Shown piece after piece: positions 45,795 through 55,469 of a DNA stretch of 64,000 bases. Source of the DNA: Burkholderia sp. D-99 (GTDB lineage Bacteria; Pseudomonadota; Gammaproteobacteria; Burkholderiales; Burkholderiaceae). A program made the position numbers and the translations under genes. Each line of letters starts with the position of its first letter. The stretch's first letter is position 1. The notes below the pieces were generated by a model. It was given only the letters and a program-made list of their open reading frames with translations, did no database searches and was not told where the DNA came from. Where the stretch lies: positions 1 to 64,000 of the forward strand of contig NZ_JAAOXM010000002.1 in the NCBI RefSeq assembly GCF_011605345.1, written 5' to 3'.

Positions 45795-45877
45795 GATTTC
45801 CAGATTCGACGGAACATCAAAACCTGGGCGGCAGAATACCGCATGGACGGCCTGCGACCTCCTGACGACCCAGGAAC

Positions 45878-45970
45878 ACGCAGGCATCATCAGCCGGGCT
45901 GACCGGCGGTTGAGGGCCGCACCGCGCGCGCAACGCGCCACGTACGACCGCAGGGAGGCATGCCATCTCC
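45878..45970 (-). promoter_or_regulatory. Fluoride (crcB) riboswitch
   Basis: Reading leftward, GGAGATGGCAT (from 45970) is followed by GCCTCC; GGAG (45970-45967) pairs with CTCC (45957-45954). In the loop, GGCAT (45964-45960) can pair with ATGCC (45887-45883) to make the diagnostic pseudoknot, which sits in GGCTGATGATGCCTGCG. AACCGCC and the small GCCGG/CCGGC stem precede it, as in known crcB RNAs. An extra GC-rich stem of about 35 nt is inserted between. Downstream, GCCTGCG (45885-45879) is complementary to CGCAGGC (45856-45850), an alternative pairing that would break the pseudoknot. Confidence 0.86.
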
Positions 45971-45980
45971 GCTGGCCGCC

Positions 45981-46010
45981 ATTGTACGCGACGCCCCGCG
46001 CCGCCCGCAA
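45981..46010 (-). promoter_or_regulatory. Promoter of the riboswitch-CLC transcript
   Basis: On the minus strand, TTGCGG (46010-46005) and TACAAT (45986-45981) are separated by 18 bp. The -10 box ends 11 nt before the first base of the riboswitch aptamer, the distance expected for a transcription start at the aptamer. It lies between the stop of cheB-like wspF (46066) and the aptamer. Confidence 0.65.
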
Positions 46011-46065
46011 TGCGGCCGCCGGCGCAGCGGAACGGGACGGCGTCGCGCGCCCCTCGAGCGCCCCG

Positions 46066-47085
46066 TCAGTCGCGCAGCGGGCGTGTGATGCGCGAGATCA
46101 GCTGGGGGGCGATCCGTTCGAGCGGCAGGATCGCCGACGCCGCCCCGATCGCCGCGGCCGCCTTCGGCATCCCGTAGACGGCGCTCGTCGCCTCGTCCTG
46201 CGCGATCGTGTAGCAGCCCTTCGCGCGCATCGCCTTCAGGCCGAGCGCGCCGTCGCGCCCCATGCCCGTCAGCAGCACGCCGAACGCTTCGCCCTGCCAG
46301 CCGTCGGCGACGCTGTTGAAGAACACGTCGATCGACGGCCGGTACGGTGTCTCGACCGGATGCCGCGTATAGCCGAGCACGCCGCGCGGCGACAGGTACA
46401 GGTGATCGTTGGTCGCCGCGAGCAGCACCTCGCCGGACTGCGGCACGCTGCCCTGTCGCGCGACGCGCACCGGCAGCCGCGTATAGCCGTCGAGCCACTC
46501 GGCCATCCCGAGCGCGAACGCCTGGTCGACATGCTGGACGATCACGATGGCCGCCGGAAAATCGGCCGGCAGCGCGCGCAGCAGCGCGGTCAGCGCGGTC
46601 GGCCCGCCCGCCGACGCGCCGATCGCGACAAGCGTCGGCTGGCCGCGCTCGGGCGTCGGCCCCGGCGGCACGAGCGTCGTGGTGCGGCTTTCGAGCAGCC
46701 GGCCGATCTGGTCGATCTTCGCGAGCAGCGCCTGCGGCGACGCGTCGGCCGACAGCCCGAGCGCGAGCGTCGGCGTGTCGACCGCATCGAGCGCGCCTGC
46801 GCCCATCGCCTCGTAGACCGACGACGTGTTCGCGCTGACGCTCGCCGTCACGATCAGGATCGCGCACGGCGCGCGCGCCATGATCCGGCGCGTCGCCGCG
46901 ACGCCGTCGACCTTCGGCATCACGAGATCCATCAGCACGAGATCGGGCGGATGCGCGACGCAGAAATCCACCGCCTCGTCGCCGTCGGTCGCGACCCACA
47001 GCACGCGGTGATCCGTGCGCAGCGCGATCACGCGGCGCAGCGCCTCCACGGCGAGCGGCAAGTCGTTGACGATACCGATGTTCAT
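46066..47085 (-). CDS. wspF: CheB-like protein-glutamate methylesterase WspF
   Basis: A 339-residue response regulator/methylesterase. The receiver has the phosphoacceptor Asp in LVLMDLVMPKVDG. The C-terminal CheB domain has the catalytic Ser in AIGASAGGPTALTALL, His in VIVQHVDQAFA and Asp in TGMGRDGALG. In Wsp systems WspF demethylates the receptor WspA to reset the signal. It overlaps wspE by 4 nt (ATGA) and ends the operon; loss of WspF function activates Wsp systems in many isolates. Confidence 0.93.
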   Translation of the reverse strand: MNIGIVNDLPLAVEALRRVIALRTDHRVLWVATDGDEAVDFCVAHPPDLVLMDLVMPKVDGVAATRRIMARAPCAILIVTASVSANTSSVYEAMGAGALDAVDTPTLALGLSADASPQALLAKIDQIGRLLESRTTTLVPPGPTPERGQPTLVAIGASAGGPTALTALLRALPADFPAAIVIVQHVDQAFALGMAEWLDGYTRLPVRVARQGSVPQSGEVLLAATNDHLYLSPRGVLGYTRHPVETPYRPSIDVFFNSVADGWQGEAFGVLLTGMGRDGALGLKAMRAKGCYTIAQDEATSAVYGMPKAAAAIGAASAILPLERIAPQLISRITRPLRD

Positions 47086-49391
47086 CCTCGCGCGTCCCCG
47101 ATCAGGTCATGCACGGCGTCGAGCAACGCCTCGTCGTGGAAGCTGCTCTTCGCGAGGTAGTAGTCGGCGCCCGCATCGAGCCCGCGACGGCGATCCTCGT
47201 CGCGATCCTTGTACGACACGATCATCACCGGCACGCGCTTGAGCATCGGATCGCTCTTGATCAGCGTGACGAGCTCGATGCCGTCCATGCGCGGCATGTC
47301 GACGTCGGTGACGACGAGATCGAACGCATCGCTGCGCACCGCGTTCCAGCCTTCCATCCCGTCGACCGCGACCGTCACGTCGTAGCCGCGCTTTTCCAGC
47401 AGCTTGCGTTCGAGCTCGCGCACCGTCAGCGAATCGTCGACGACGAGCACGCGGCGGCGCCGGTCAGTCAGCGCGAGTTGCGGGTCACGCGTGAGTCGCG
47501 CGAGCTGCCCGCCGCGCACGAGCTTGTCGACCGAGCGGATCAGGTCCTCGACGTCGACGATCAGCACCGGGTCGCCGTTCTCGAGCAGCGCGCCGGCCGC
47601 GATGTTCTGGATCTTGTGCAGGCGGCTGTCGAGCGGCTGCACGACGAGCATCCGCTCGCCGAGGAAGCGGTCGACCGCGACGCCGTACAGCTCCGGCTCG
47701 GCGCCGACCACCACGACCGCCGTGCTCCCGCGAGCCGCGTCGGGCTCGCCCGCGTCGAGCAGCTGGTGGGCGGCGACGAGGCCCGCGCGCCGGCCGTCGA
47801 ACGGGAAATGCGGCTGCCCTTCGAGCACGTCGATATCGTCGTGTGCGAGTTCGAGCGTGCGGCGCACGTGGGCGAGCGGGAACGCATACGGCTCGCCCCC
47901 GACCTCGACGAGCAGGCTGCGGATCACCGACAGCGTGAGCGGCAACTGCAGCACGAAGCGCATGCCCGCGCCCGGCTCGTTGAAGATCCGCACCGCGCCG
48001 CGCACGCCGCGCACCATCTCCTGCACCGCGTCGAGGCCGACGCCGCGGCCCGACACGTCGGTCACCGCATCGCGCATCGAGAAACCCGGCAGCAGCAGGA
48101 ATTCGAGCAGCTCGGGATCGGACAGCCGCGCGGCCGTCTCGTCGTCCGTCAGGCGCTGGCGCACGACGGCCGCGCGCAGCGCGTCCATGTCGACACCCGG
48201 GCCGTCGTCGATCACGCTGACCAGCAGCGAGCCGGCACTGTGGCGCGCCTCCAGCGTCACGCTCGCCTCGGCCGGCTTGCCGCGGGCACGCCGCGCGTCC
48301 GGCGAATCGACGCCGTGGTCGATCGCGTTGCGCAGCAGGTGGCCAAGCGGCGCGTCGAGCAGGTCGAGGATGTCGCGGTCGACCTGCGTGCTCTCGCCGA
48401 CGATCGAGAACCGCACCTGCTTGCCGAGCGAGCGCGCGAGATCGCGGACGATGCGCGGGTACGCACGCGTCGCGTCGCCGAACGGCCGCATCCGGCATTG
48501 CAGCGCCTCGTCGTACAGCTGCTCGGCGATATGCGTGCTGCGCCGCTCGAAGCGGTCGAATTCGTCCATGCGCTCGGCAAGCGAACGCTGCAGGTCGTTC
48601 AGCATGTGCCGCACTTCGTTCATCGACGCGAGCATGCCCGAGTCGAGATCGTCGGCGAATTGTTCGTACATCAAATCGAGCGAGCGGGCTGCGTCGCGCT
48701 GCGCGCGCTTCACGCGCAGCATCGATTCGGCGAACGGCTTGAGCCAGCGCGATTCGACCAGCGATTCGCCGGACAGGCTCAGCAGCCGGTTCAGCGTATC
48801 CGCGCGCACGCGGCGCATCGCGCCGGCGCCGGCCACGCGGCCGGCCTGGGCCGGATCGGGCACCGCGCCCGATACCGCAAGCGGTGGCACCGCGGCACCG
48901 GCCCCGACAGGCTCGTTCGCGGCACCGTCGTGCTCGCGATACGGCACGACCGACGGCGGCGCCGGCGGCGGGACGGCGCCCGGCGCCTGCATCGTCTGCG
49001 CGCCGTCGGCGCCTGTGAGCGCCGCCGCGAACACCTCGATCTCCGTCTGCGTCACGGGCTGCGCCTGCGGATCGCCGACGCGCACCAGCAAATCGACGCC
49101 CGCCAGCAGCACGTCGACGTGCGTGGCCGTCAGCGCGATCGTGCCGGCCTGCGCGGCGACGAAACACTCCTCCATCCGCCCCGCGATGTCGACGCCAAGC
49201 GGCACGCCGACGATGCGCGCGGCGCCCTTCAGCGAATGCGCGGCGCGCATGCAGGCCTCGAGCGCGACGGAATCGGGCTCGCCCGATTCGAGCGCGAGCA
49301 GCCGCTCGGACAGCGCCTGGGTCTGCGTGCGCGTTTCCTCGCGATACAGCTCGAGCAGCGACAGGTGGCTCAGGTCGTCATCGCCGCTCAT
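47082..49391 (-). CDS. wspE: Hybrid CheA-type kinase/response regulator WspE
   Basis: A 769-residue histidine kinase. The N-terminal Hpt domain has the phosphorylated His in AAHSLKGAARIVG. Dimerisation and ATPase domains follow, with HLLRNAIDHGVD and DDGPGVDMDALR as N and G1 boxes and GRGVGLDAV as G2. A CheW-like domain (LLVEVGGEPYAFPLAHVRR) comes next. A C-terminal receiver holds the Asp in LVVTDVDMPRMDG. The kinase passes phosphate to its own receiver and to partners. Overlap of 4 nt with wspD (ATGA) fixes the ATG at 49391; the longer frame to 50045 is a shadow of wspD. Confidence 0.94.
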   Translation of the reverse strand: MSGDDDLSHLSLLELYREETRTQTQALSERLLALESGEPDSVALEACMRAAHSLKGAARIVGVPLGVDIAGRMEECFVAAQAGTIALTATHVDVLLAGVDLLVRVGDPQAQPVTQTEIEVFAAALTGADGAQTMQAPGAVPPPAPPSVVPYREHDGAANEPVGAGAAVPPLAVSGAVPDPAQAGRVAGAGAMRRVRADTLNRLLSLSGESLVESRWLKPFAESMLRVKRAQRDAARSLDLMYEQFADDLDSGMLASMNEVRHMLNDLQRSLAERMDEFDRFERRSTHIAEQLYDEALQCRMRPFGDATRAYPRIVRDLARSLGKQVRFSIVGESTQVDRDILDLLDAPLGHLLRNAIDHGVDSPDARRARGKPAEASVTLEARHSAGSLLVSVIDDGPGVDMDALRAAVVRQRLTDDETAARLSDPELLEFLLLPGFSMRDAVTDVSGRGVGLDAVQEMVRGVRGAVRIFNEPGAGMRFVLQLPLTLSVIRSLLVEVGGEPYAFPLAHVRRTLELAHDDIDVLEGQPHFPFDGRRAGLVAAHQLLDAGEPDAARGSTAVVVVGAEPELYGVAVDRFLGERMLVVQPLDSRLHKIQNIAAGALLENGDPVLIVDVEDLIRSVDKLVRGGQLARLTRDPQLALTDRRRRVLVVDDSLTVRELERKLLEKRGYDVTVAVDGMEGWNAVRSDAFDLVVTDVDMPRMDGIELVTLIKSDPMLKRVPVMIVSYKDRDEDRRRGLDAGADYYLAKSSFHDEALLDAVHDLIGDARG

Positions 49392-50095
49392 CGCATGCTC
49401 CGTGTGACGGCGTCGAACAGGCGGTCGTCGTCGAGCAGGCCCACCGACTTGCCGCGCCACGACAGCACACCGCGCGACAGGCCGGCGCTCGCGCGCCCGA
49501 CCGTTGCCGGCACCGGCACCCAGTCGGATGCGCCGAAGCGCAGCACGCCCTCGACTTCGTCGACCGGAAACACGACCGGATCGCCCTGGTGCGCGGCCAC
49601 CAGCAGCCGCGTGAAGCGGCCATCGCCGCCGCCGGTGCCGCCCTTGCCGGCATCGAGGCCGAGCAGCGCGCCGATCGAGATCGCGATGCGCAGCGTGCCG
49701 CGGATGTTGACCACGCCGCGCACGGCCGAATTGCGGCGATACGGCAGCGAATGGATCGGACGCGTGCCGGCGATCTCGCGCAGCACGCCGATCGGCAGCG
49801 CGAGCCATTCGCCGGCCACGCGGAACGCCAGCGCCGCATGGCGCGTATCGGCGTCGGCGTCGTGCACGTGCGGCGCGCCGGGCGCGCTCATCCGGCGCGT
49901 GGTGTCGGCCATCTCGGCCCCGTCGAGCGGGCGCTCGAGCAGCTTCGCCGCGTGATACGCGTACACCGGGCAGTTCAGGCAGCGCAGGCAGTCGTTCAGC
50001 CGCTCGCACGTGCGGTCGCCGCGCGTGCCGATCCGGTTCCAGCAATCGTCGACGTCGATCGTCGTCTCGTCAATGGCAGCGGCGGCGCGGTTCAT
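49388..50095 (-). CDS. wspD: CheW-like adaptor WspD
   Basis: A 235-residue coupling protein. The CheW domain is in the C-terminal two thirds: LAFRVAGEWLALPIGVLREI, then RRNSAVRGVVNIRGTLRIAI as the receptor/kinase-binding strand region, and LLVAAHQGDPVVFPVDEVEG. The N-terminal 65 residues carry a Cys-rich segment (CLRCLNCPVYAYHA) that is unusual for plain CheW and typical of WspD. It joins receptor WspA to kinase WspE. The ATG at 50095 begins the frame. Confidence 0.92.
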   Translation of the reverse strand: MNRAAAAIDETTIDVDDCWNRIGTRGDRTCERLNDCLRCLNCPVYAYHAAKLLERPLDGAEMADTTRRMSAPGAPHVHDADADTRHAALAFRVAGEWLALPIGVLREIAGTRPIHSLPYRRNSAVRGVVNIRGTLRIAISIGALLGLDAGKGGTGGGDGRFTRLLVAAHQGDPVVFPVDEVEGVLRFGASDWVPVPATVGRASAGLSRGVLSWRGKSVGLLDDDRLFDAVTRSMR

Positions 50096-50141
50096 GAATT
50101 CCTCTGGTCATCGCTGTGTCGGTCCCCAACCCGTAGTCTTG

Positions 50142-51545
50142 TCAGCCGGCCGAGCGCCGTGCGCGCTCGAGCAGCCATTGCGCGCCCGCGCGATCGCCGC
50201 CGACGTCGAGCAGCGTCGCAAGATGGGTCAGCGCTTCGTGGTGCGTGGGCCGCAGGTACAACGCCTTCCGGTAGAAGTCGCCGGCTTCCGCGGCACGCCC
50301 GCGCGCATCCGCGATCAGCCCGTTCAGGTAGAACGCATCGGCATGCGGCCCGACGCGTGCCGAGAACTGCGCAAGCACGCGCTCGGCCTCGTCGAACGCG
50401 CCGGCATTCGCAAGCGCCTGCGCATCTTCCAGCGTCGGCGCGGCGCTTTCGGCAACCGGTGCGGCCGGTTCGACCGCCACTGCCGACAGGTCGGCCCGTG
50501 CGTCGAACGCGGCCGCGCGCATGGCGGGCGGCGGCACCGTGAACGGCTGACGCGCGTCGCCGAGCCAGGCCGGCGGCGCGACCGCCAGCACCGGGCGCGT
50601 CGCAGCGGGCGGCGCGACCGTGAAGCGCTCCGCGCGCCGGTACGGCGCCGTCGCCACGGACAGCGGCGCCGCCGGCCGGGCCGCGTATGCGTCGGACACC
50701 GCGGCGGCGGGCTCGCGATGAAACGCGAATGCCAGCGGCACGCGCGCCGAGCGCATCCCGTGCCGCATCGCGACGCCCGTTTCGGCCGGCCCGACGAACA
50801 GCATGCCGTCGTCGGCAAGACGCTCGTCGAGCGAGCGGATCACGCGATCCTGCGCGTCGCGATCGAAGTAGATCAGCACGTTGCGGCAGAACACGAAATC
50901 GTAGCGAATGCCCGTGTCCACAGCCGGTTCGACGAGGTTCGCCTGACTGAACTGCACGCATGCTCGCACGCGATCGTCGAGCAGCCAGCCATCGCGGGTC
51001 GGCGTGAAGTGCCGCGCACGAAACTCCGTCGCGGTGCCGCGGAACGCATTGCGCCCGTAGCAGCCGAGCCGGGCATGCTCGATCGCGCGCGCGCTGAGGT
51101 CGATCGCGTCGATCGTGAAACTGGCCGGGTCGAGCCCCGCGTCGAGCAGCGCCATCGCCGCCGAATACGGCTCCTCGCCCGTCGAGCACGGTGCGCTCAG
51201 CACGCGGATCACGCGCCCGGGCAGCGCGGCGAGCCGTTCGAGCGCGAGCCGCGCGAGCGTCGCGAAGGCCTCGCGGTCGCGGAAGAACCAGGTCTCGGGC
51301 ACGACGAACAGCTCGATCAGCGCACGCCGCTCGTCGGCCGACGCGTTGAGCTGCTGCCAGTACGCGTCGAGCGCGTCCTGCGTCACGGGCGGCCGCGCCG
51401 CCGACGGCAGGCGCTCGCCGTCCGCCTGCAGCGCATGCACGCGCTCCGTCAGCGCGCGGGTCATGAAATCGTTGCCGAGCGAATCGGGGTCGATGCCGGT
51501 CTCGCGCAACAGCCAGCCGTGAAATCGCGATTCGGACTCTTTCAT
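50142..51545 (-). CDS. wspC: CheR-type methyltransferase WspC with TPR tail
   Basis: A 467-residue protein methyltransferase that uses S-adenosylmethionine to methylate WspA. The N-terminal domain (about 1-75) and the catalytic domain with LSAPCSTGEEPYSAAMALL and FDFVFCRNVLIYF-like signature (YDFVFCRNVLIYFD) are visible. A proline/alanine-rich linker follows (about 285-385). A C-terminal TPR pair (LANAGAFDEAERVL and LIADARGRAAEAGDFYRKAL) completes the WspC layout. The ATG at 51545 overlaps the wspB stop (ATGA). Confidence 0.93.
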   Translation of the reverse strand: MKESESRFHGWLLRETGIDPDSLGNDFMTRALTERVHALQADGERLPSAARPPVTQDALDAYWQQLNASADERRALIELFVVPETWFFRDREAFATLARLALERLAALPGRVIRVLSAPCSTGEEPYSAAMALLDAGLDPASFTIDAIDLSARAIEHARLGCYGRNAFRGTATEFRARHFTPTRDGWLLDDRVRACVQFSQANLVEPAVDTGIRYDFVFCRNVLIYFDRDAQDRVIRSLDERLADDGMLFVGPAETGVAMRHGMRSARVPLAFAFHREPAAAVSDAYAARPAAPLSVATAPYRRAERFTVAPPAATRPVLAVAPPAWLGDARQPFTVPPPAMRAAAFDARADLSAVAVEPAAPVAESAAPTLEDAQALANAGAFDEAERVLAQFSARVGPHADAFYLNGLIADARGRAAEAGDFYRKALYLRPTHHEALTHLATLLDVGGDRAGAQWLLERARRSAG

Positions 51546-52057
51546 GCGAACTCTCCCCCATGGCCCGGCAGGCCGCCGTCGAACAGATACAGGCGTGCAA
51601 CATCGTCGATCAGGTCGGCAACCGATACCTGCTGCACGACGCCATCGGGCGTGTTCGCGACGAGCCCGAGCCAGCGCGTGCGCGCGGTCGAGATGCCGCT
51701 CGCGCGAAACGCCGCGCGATCGATCCGCATCGTCTGCGTCGCGCGCTCGACGATCAGCCCGATCGTGCGCTCGCCGCCTGCCTCGTCGGCACGGTAGCGG
51801 ACCATCACGAGCCGCGTCGAGCGCAGCGCATGCGCGCGGCGCCCGAGCGCCAGCATCGGCACGTCGATCACAGGCACCGGCTGGCCGCCGCGCATCAGCA
51901 GCCCGGCGATCCATTCGGGGGCGCCGGGCACGGCCTTCGTGACTGCGAGCGGCAGCACCTCGCCGATGCCGGCCGCGTCGAGCGCATAGCGTTCGCCGTC
52001 GAGTTCGAACATCAGGAACAGCGCGTGTGCGCCGTTCTGCGTATCGGCGCGCGTCAC
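51542..52057 (-). CDS. wspB: CheW-like adaptor WspB
   Basis: A 171-residue CheW domain protein. Its opening [20 protein letters not shown] and [17 protein letters not shown] are conserved strand regions, and [15 protein letters not shown] is the middle subdomain. It has no extra domain, unlike WspD. The start is GTG at 52057, overlapping the wspA stop as GTGA, and it likewise overlaps wspC at its end. The two adaptors would form distinct arms of the receptor complex. Confidence 0.92.
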   Translation of the reverse strand: MTRADTQNGAHALFLMFELDGERYALDAAGIGEVLPLAVTKAVPGAPEWIAGLLMRGGQPVPVIDVPMLALGRRAHALRSTRLVMVRYRADEAGGERTIGLIVERATQTMRIDRAAFRASGISTARTRWLGLVANTPDGVVQQVSVADLIDDVARLYLFDGGLPGHGGEFA

Positions 52058-53730
52058 GCGTCGACCTTGAAGCGCGACACGCTGGTGCGCAACTGGTTCG
52101 CCACCAGCGTCAGGTCGTCGATCGCCTGCGACGACTGGCGCAGCGATTCGGCCGTCTGCTGCGCGGCCTCCGACAGCTGCGACAGCGCCTGCGTGATCTG
52201 CTCCGCGCCGTTCGCCTGCGTCTGCATCCCTTCGTTGACCATCTGGAAGCGCGGCGCGAGCGTCTGCACCTCGGCGATGATCTGCGAGAGCTGCCCGCCG
52301 ACCTGCTGCACGTCGAGCATCCCGCGGCGCACTTCCTCGGAGAACTTGTCCATCCCCATCACGCCCGCCGACACCGCCGACTGGATTTCCTTCACCGTCT
52401 GCTCGATGTCGTAGGTCGCGACCGCCGTCTGGTCGGCGAGGCGGCGGATCTCGGTCGCGACGACCGCGAAGCCGCGGCCGTATTCGCCGGCTTTCTCGGC
52501 CTCGATCGCCGCGTTCAGCGACAGCAGGTTGGTCTGGTCGGCCACCTTGGTGATCGTCGCGACCACCTGGTTGATGTTCAGCGCCTTCTCGTTGAGGATC
52601 GCGAGCTTCGCGTTCACGGAACCGGCCGCGTCCATCACGCTGCGCATCGTCTCGCCCATCCGCGTGAGCCCGCTCTGGCTCACGCCCGCGAGCGTCGCCG
52701 ACTGCTCGGCCACGCCGGCCACTTCGTTCATCGTGCGCACCAGGTCGCGCGAGGTCGCGAAGATTTCACGCGAGGTCGCGCCGATCTCGGTCGTCGTCGC
52801 CGCGGTTTCGTTCGCGGTCGCCTGCTGCTCGCGCGACGTCGCCGCGATCTCGGCGACCGACGTCGTCACCTGCAGCGACGACTGCTGCGCACGCGCAACG
52901 AGCTCGGTCAGTTCGTCGGCCATCCGGTTGAAGCCCGTCTCGAGCGTGCCGAATTCGTCGCGGCGGCGCAGGTCGAGGCGGCGCGTCAGGTTGCCGGTAC
53001 GCATCACGTCGTGCACCTCGACGAGCCGCGCCATCGGTACCGTTACCGAACGGAACAGCATGTAGCCGAACCCCAGCGCGGACAGCAGCATGACCGCCAG
53101 TGCGGTCGCGAGCACCGCTTCGGTGTCCTGCACGGATTCGCGGATCAGCTTCGCCGACTGATCGGCGAACTTGCGGTTTTCCTGCACCAGGATATTCGCG
53201 TTGCGCACGACCTCGGCCCATGCGGGCTGCACCTTCGCATACGCGGCAACCGCATCGTCGCGCGATTGACGGTGCCGCTGCACCGCTTCGTTCAGCAGCG
53301 GCAGGTAGTGGTCGTAGGCGCCCCGGAAGGTCGCGAAGCGCTGCCGGTCGTCGTCGCGAAACATCGAGTTCTGGTACTCGACCGACAACGAATCGACGTC
53401 CTTCGCCGAATCGGCGATCTTCGCGAGATCGCGCTGGATGTTTTCGGAATCGGTCTCGACGAACGTCGCCTGCTGCAGCAGCATGAATGATTCATTCACC
53501 GCGCCGCGCAGCGACGACGCGAGGTAGACGCCTGGCAGTGAGTCGCGCTCGATGCTGACGGCTTCGCTGTTGATCGCGCGCAATCGCTCGTAGGACACGC
53601 CGGCTGTCACCAGCATCAGCACGAACAGCACGCCGAAGCTGAGCAGGATGCGATTGCCGAGCGTCAGCCGGGCAGCGCCGATCGTCGGATGCAGGCTTTC
53701 ATTGGTCGCGCGGGGCGTCACGGTGGCCAT
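52054..53730 (-). CDS. wspA: Membrane-bound chemoreceptor WspA
   Basis: A 558-residue methyl-accepting protein. The first helix ([19 protein letters not shown]) and second ([20 protein letters not shown]) frame a periplasmic four-helix sensor of about 155 residues. HAMP ([16 protein letters not shown]) and the long cytoplasmic coiled coil follow. The hairpin tip reads [30 protein letters not shown], with the motif split over residues near 395-420. Wsp receptors detect surface contact. The C-terminus lacks a CheR-docking pentapeptide. It is the first of six overlapping genes; upstream lies the WspHRR gene. Confidence 0.93.
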   Translation of the reverse strand: MATVTPRATNESLHPTIGAARLTLGNRILLSFGVLFVLMLVTAGVSYERLRAINSEAVSIERDSLPGVYLASSLRGAVNESFMLLQQATFVETDSENIQRDLAKIADSAKDVDSLSVEYQNSMFRDDDRQRFATFRGAYDHYLPLLNEAVQRHRQSRDDAVAAYAKVQPAWAEVVRNANILVQENRKFADQSAKLIRESVQDTEAVLATALAVMLLSALGFGYMLFRSVTVPMARLVEVHDVMRTGNLTRRLDLRRRDEFGTLETGFNRMADELTELVARAQQSSLQVTTSVAEIAATSREQQATANETAATTTEIGATSREIFATSRDLVRTMNEVAGVAEQSATLAGVSQSGLTRMGETMRSVMDAAGSVNAKLAILNEKALNINQVVATITKVADQTNLLSLNAAIEAEKAGEYGRGFAVVATEIRRLADQTAVATYDIEQTVKEIQSAVSAGVMGMDKFSEEVRRGMLDVQQVGGQLSQIIAEVQTLAPRFQMVNEGMQTQANGAEQITQALSQLSEAAQQTAESLRQSSQAIDDLTLVANQLRTSVSRFKVDA

Positions 53731-53853
53731 GTTCGTTATGGGCTTTCTAAAATCAGCGTTGAAAAAATCCGCACCCGCCTGCGCGCCGGACGGCGCGCCA
53801 CGAGCGCATCGGGGTCTGCGGGCAGCGCGGCGCCGGCAGGCCGCGCCGCGAAA

Positions 53854-54987
53854 TCACCGCTCCGCTTGCGCCGGCAGCCGAAGCGCGACCATGAAGCCGC
53901 GCGCCGTATTGCGCATCAGGATCTGGCCGCGATGTCGTGCCGCCGTCGCGCGGACGAACGCGAGCCCGAGGCCGAAGCCGCCGCGTGCCGCGCCATGCGC
54001 GGATTCGAGCTGCACGAACGACTCGGTCGCGGCCGTGCGCTGCTCCGGCGCGATTCCCGAGCCGGTATCCTCGACGCCGATCAGCCATGCACCGTCCTCG
54101 CTGCTCAGCGAGCAGTGCACGTCCGTGCCGGCCGGGCCGTACTTCAGCCCGTTGTCGATCAGGTTCGCGACGGCGCGCGTCAGCATCATGCGGTCGCCCA
54201 TCGTCACGCACTCGGTGTCGGGCACGTGCGCGGCGACCCGGCTGCCGAGCCCGGCCGCCTTCTCCCACAGCTGGTCGACGGCGTCGAGCACGATCTCGTT
54301 GAGACTCACGACCTCGTGTGCGCGGCGCTCGGACTGCGCGCGGGTCAGGTGGATGAAGCCGTCGGCAAGCGCGAGCGCGCGCCGTGCATGGCCGGCAATG
54401 CGCTCCATGATCGCCGGCATCTCGCCGTGCTCGGACCGGTAGACGTCGAGCAGCGCGAGGATCGAGGTCTGCGGCGAACGCATGTCGTGCGACAGGAAAT
54501 CGAGCGCCTCGTCGCGCTGCCGGGACATCAGGTACGAATTCGAGTGATAGCGGATACGTGCGGCCAGCTCCATCGCGTCGGGGAGCTTCACCAGATAGTC
54601 GTTCGCGCCGGCGATGAACGCCTCGCGCTTGACGATCGGCTCCTCCTTCGCGGACAGCACAATGATCGGCACGCGAGCGGTGCCGGCGTCCGCACGCCAC
54701 GCGCGGACGAGATCGAGGCCGTCGATCTCCGGCATCACGAGATCCTGCAGGATGACCGTCGGCTTCACGTCGCGCGCGACCGCCATCGCCCGGTGCGCGT
54801 CAGTGCACACGTGCAGGTCGATGTCGTGTTCGCTGCGCAGCGCGCGGCGGATCACCTCACCGACGAACGGTTGATCGTCGACGAGAAGAACCGACAACCC
54901 CGATTCAAGACAATCCGAGGCATTATCACCGCTCGATTCTTTCATAAATACAGTTTCAAACGCCGATTCTCCAATCGATTCTTTCAT
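53854..54987 (-). CDS. wspHRR: Hybrid response regulator/histidine kinase (WspHRR)
   Basis: A 377-residue protein with an N-terminal receiver (VLLVDDQPFVGEVIRRAL, phosphoacceptor Asp in VILQDLVMPEIDG) and a C-terminal kinase: H-box FLSHDMRSPQTSIL, N-box ANLIDNGLKYGPAG, and G-boxes VEDTGSGIAPE and GGFGLGLAFV. No GGDEF domain is present, so it cannot make cyclic di-GMP itself; it would relay phosphate to an unlinked partner. The Wsp gene cluster of B. cenocepacia has this type of output in place of WspR. The first 14 residues are nearly repeated (MKES twice), so the start is uncertain between 54987 and 54945. Confidence 0.87.
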   Translation of the reverse strand: MKESIGESAFETVFMKESSGDNASDCLESGLSVLLVDDQPFVGEVIRRALRSEHDIDLHVCTDAHRAMAVARDVKPTVILQDLVMPEIDGLDLVRAWRADAGTARVPIIVLSAKEEPIVKREAFIAGANDYLVKLPDAMELAARIRYHSNSYLMSRQRDEALDFLSHDMRSPQTSILALLDVYRSEHGEMPAIMERIAGHARRALALADGFIHLTRAQSERRAHEVVSLNEIVLDAVDQLWEKAAGLGSRVAAHVPDTECVTMGDRMMLTRAVANLIDNGLKYGPAGTDVHCSLSSEDGAWLIGVEDTGSGIAPEQRTAATESFVQLESAHGAARGGFGLGLAFVRATAARHRGQILMRNTARGFMVALRLPAQAER

Positions 54988-55379
54988 AGGAGTTGTTTAT
55001 CAGACTTTGGACGCTATCTTAATTCGACGGTTGAAAAACCCGCCTGATTCCGCCGACTTGGCCTGTCAGCACCGCCTTGCAGGGCTCCGGACGCCGATTT
55101 CTCCCCGTTGGCGGCCGCATTACCTCCGCATCCTTTCTCTCAATAAACATAACCGGCTGATTCTAAATGAAATTAGAACACAGCATCTATCTCCTTCCGG
55201 TTTAGTTTTGCCAAATATGCAGAAAGAGACGGAATCAGTTAAATCAGATCATTTCCGGATTCGAAAGACGATAACGTTTGCGAGACCAGCGCCATAAGGT
55301 TTGCATGCGCTGCAAGGCTGGCTCCCCGTCGCATTTGGGGCCGGATGGAAATACGTCGAATCGGTGGGTGTGAGAAATG
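54988..55379. promoter_or_regulatory. AT-rich upstream region of the wsp genes
   Basis: This gap between the WspHRR start and the antiporter terminator is AT-rich from about 55130 to 55270 and must hold the wsp promoter. No reliable -35/-10 pair or operator was identified. Short open frames (for example 55007-55297) have no ribosome-binding site and no similarity. Confidence 0.5.
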
Positions 55380-55417
55380 AAAAAAGCGCGCCGGGCAACG
55401 ATCGCCCGTGCGCGCTT
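55380..55417 (-). terminator. Intrinsic terminator after the Na+/H+ antiporter
   Basis: On the minus strand a hairpin with arms at 55386-55396 (GCGCGCCGGGC) and 55404-55415 (one bulged base) is followed by six T residues. It lies about 55 nt downstream of the antiporter stop and marks the end of that leftward transcript. Confidence 0.85.
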
Positions 55418-55469
55418 CGGGCCGGCTGGCACCGGCCGCTCGATGGCGGGATGCCGCTGGGGTGCTGCC

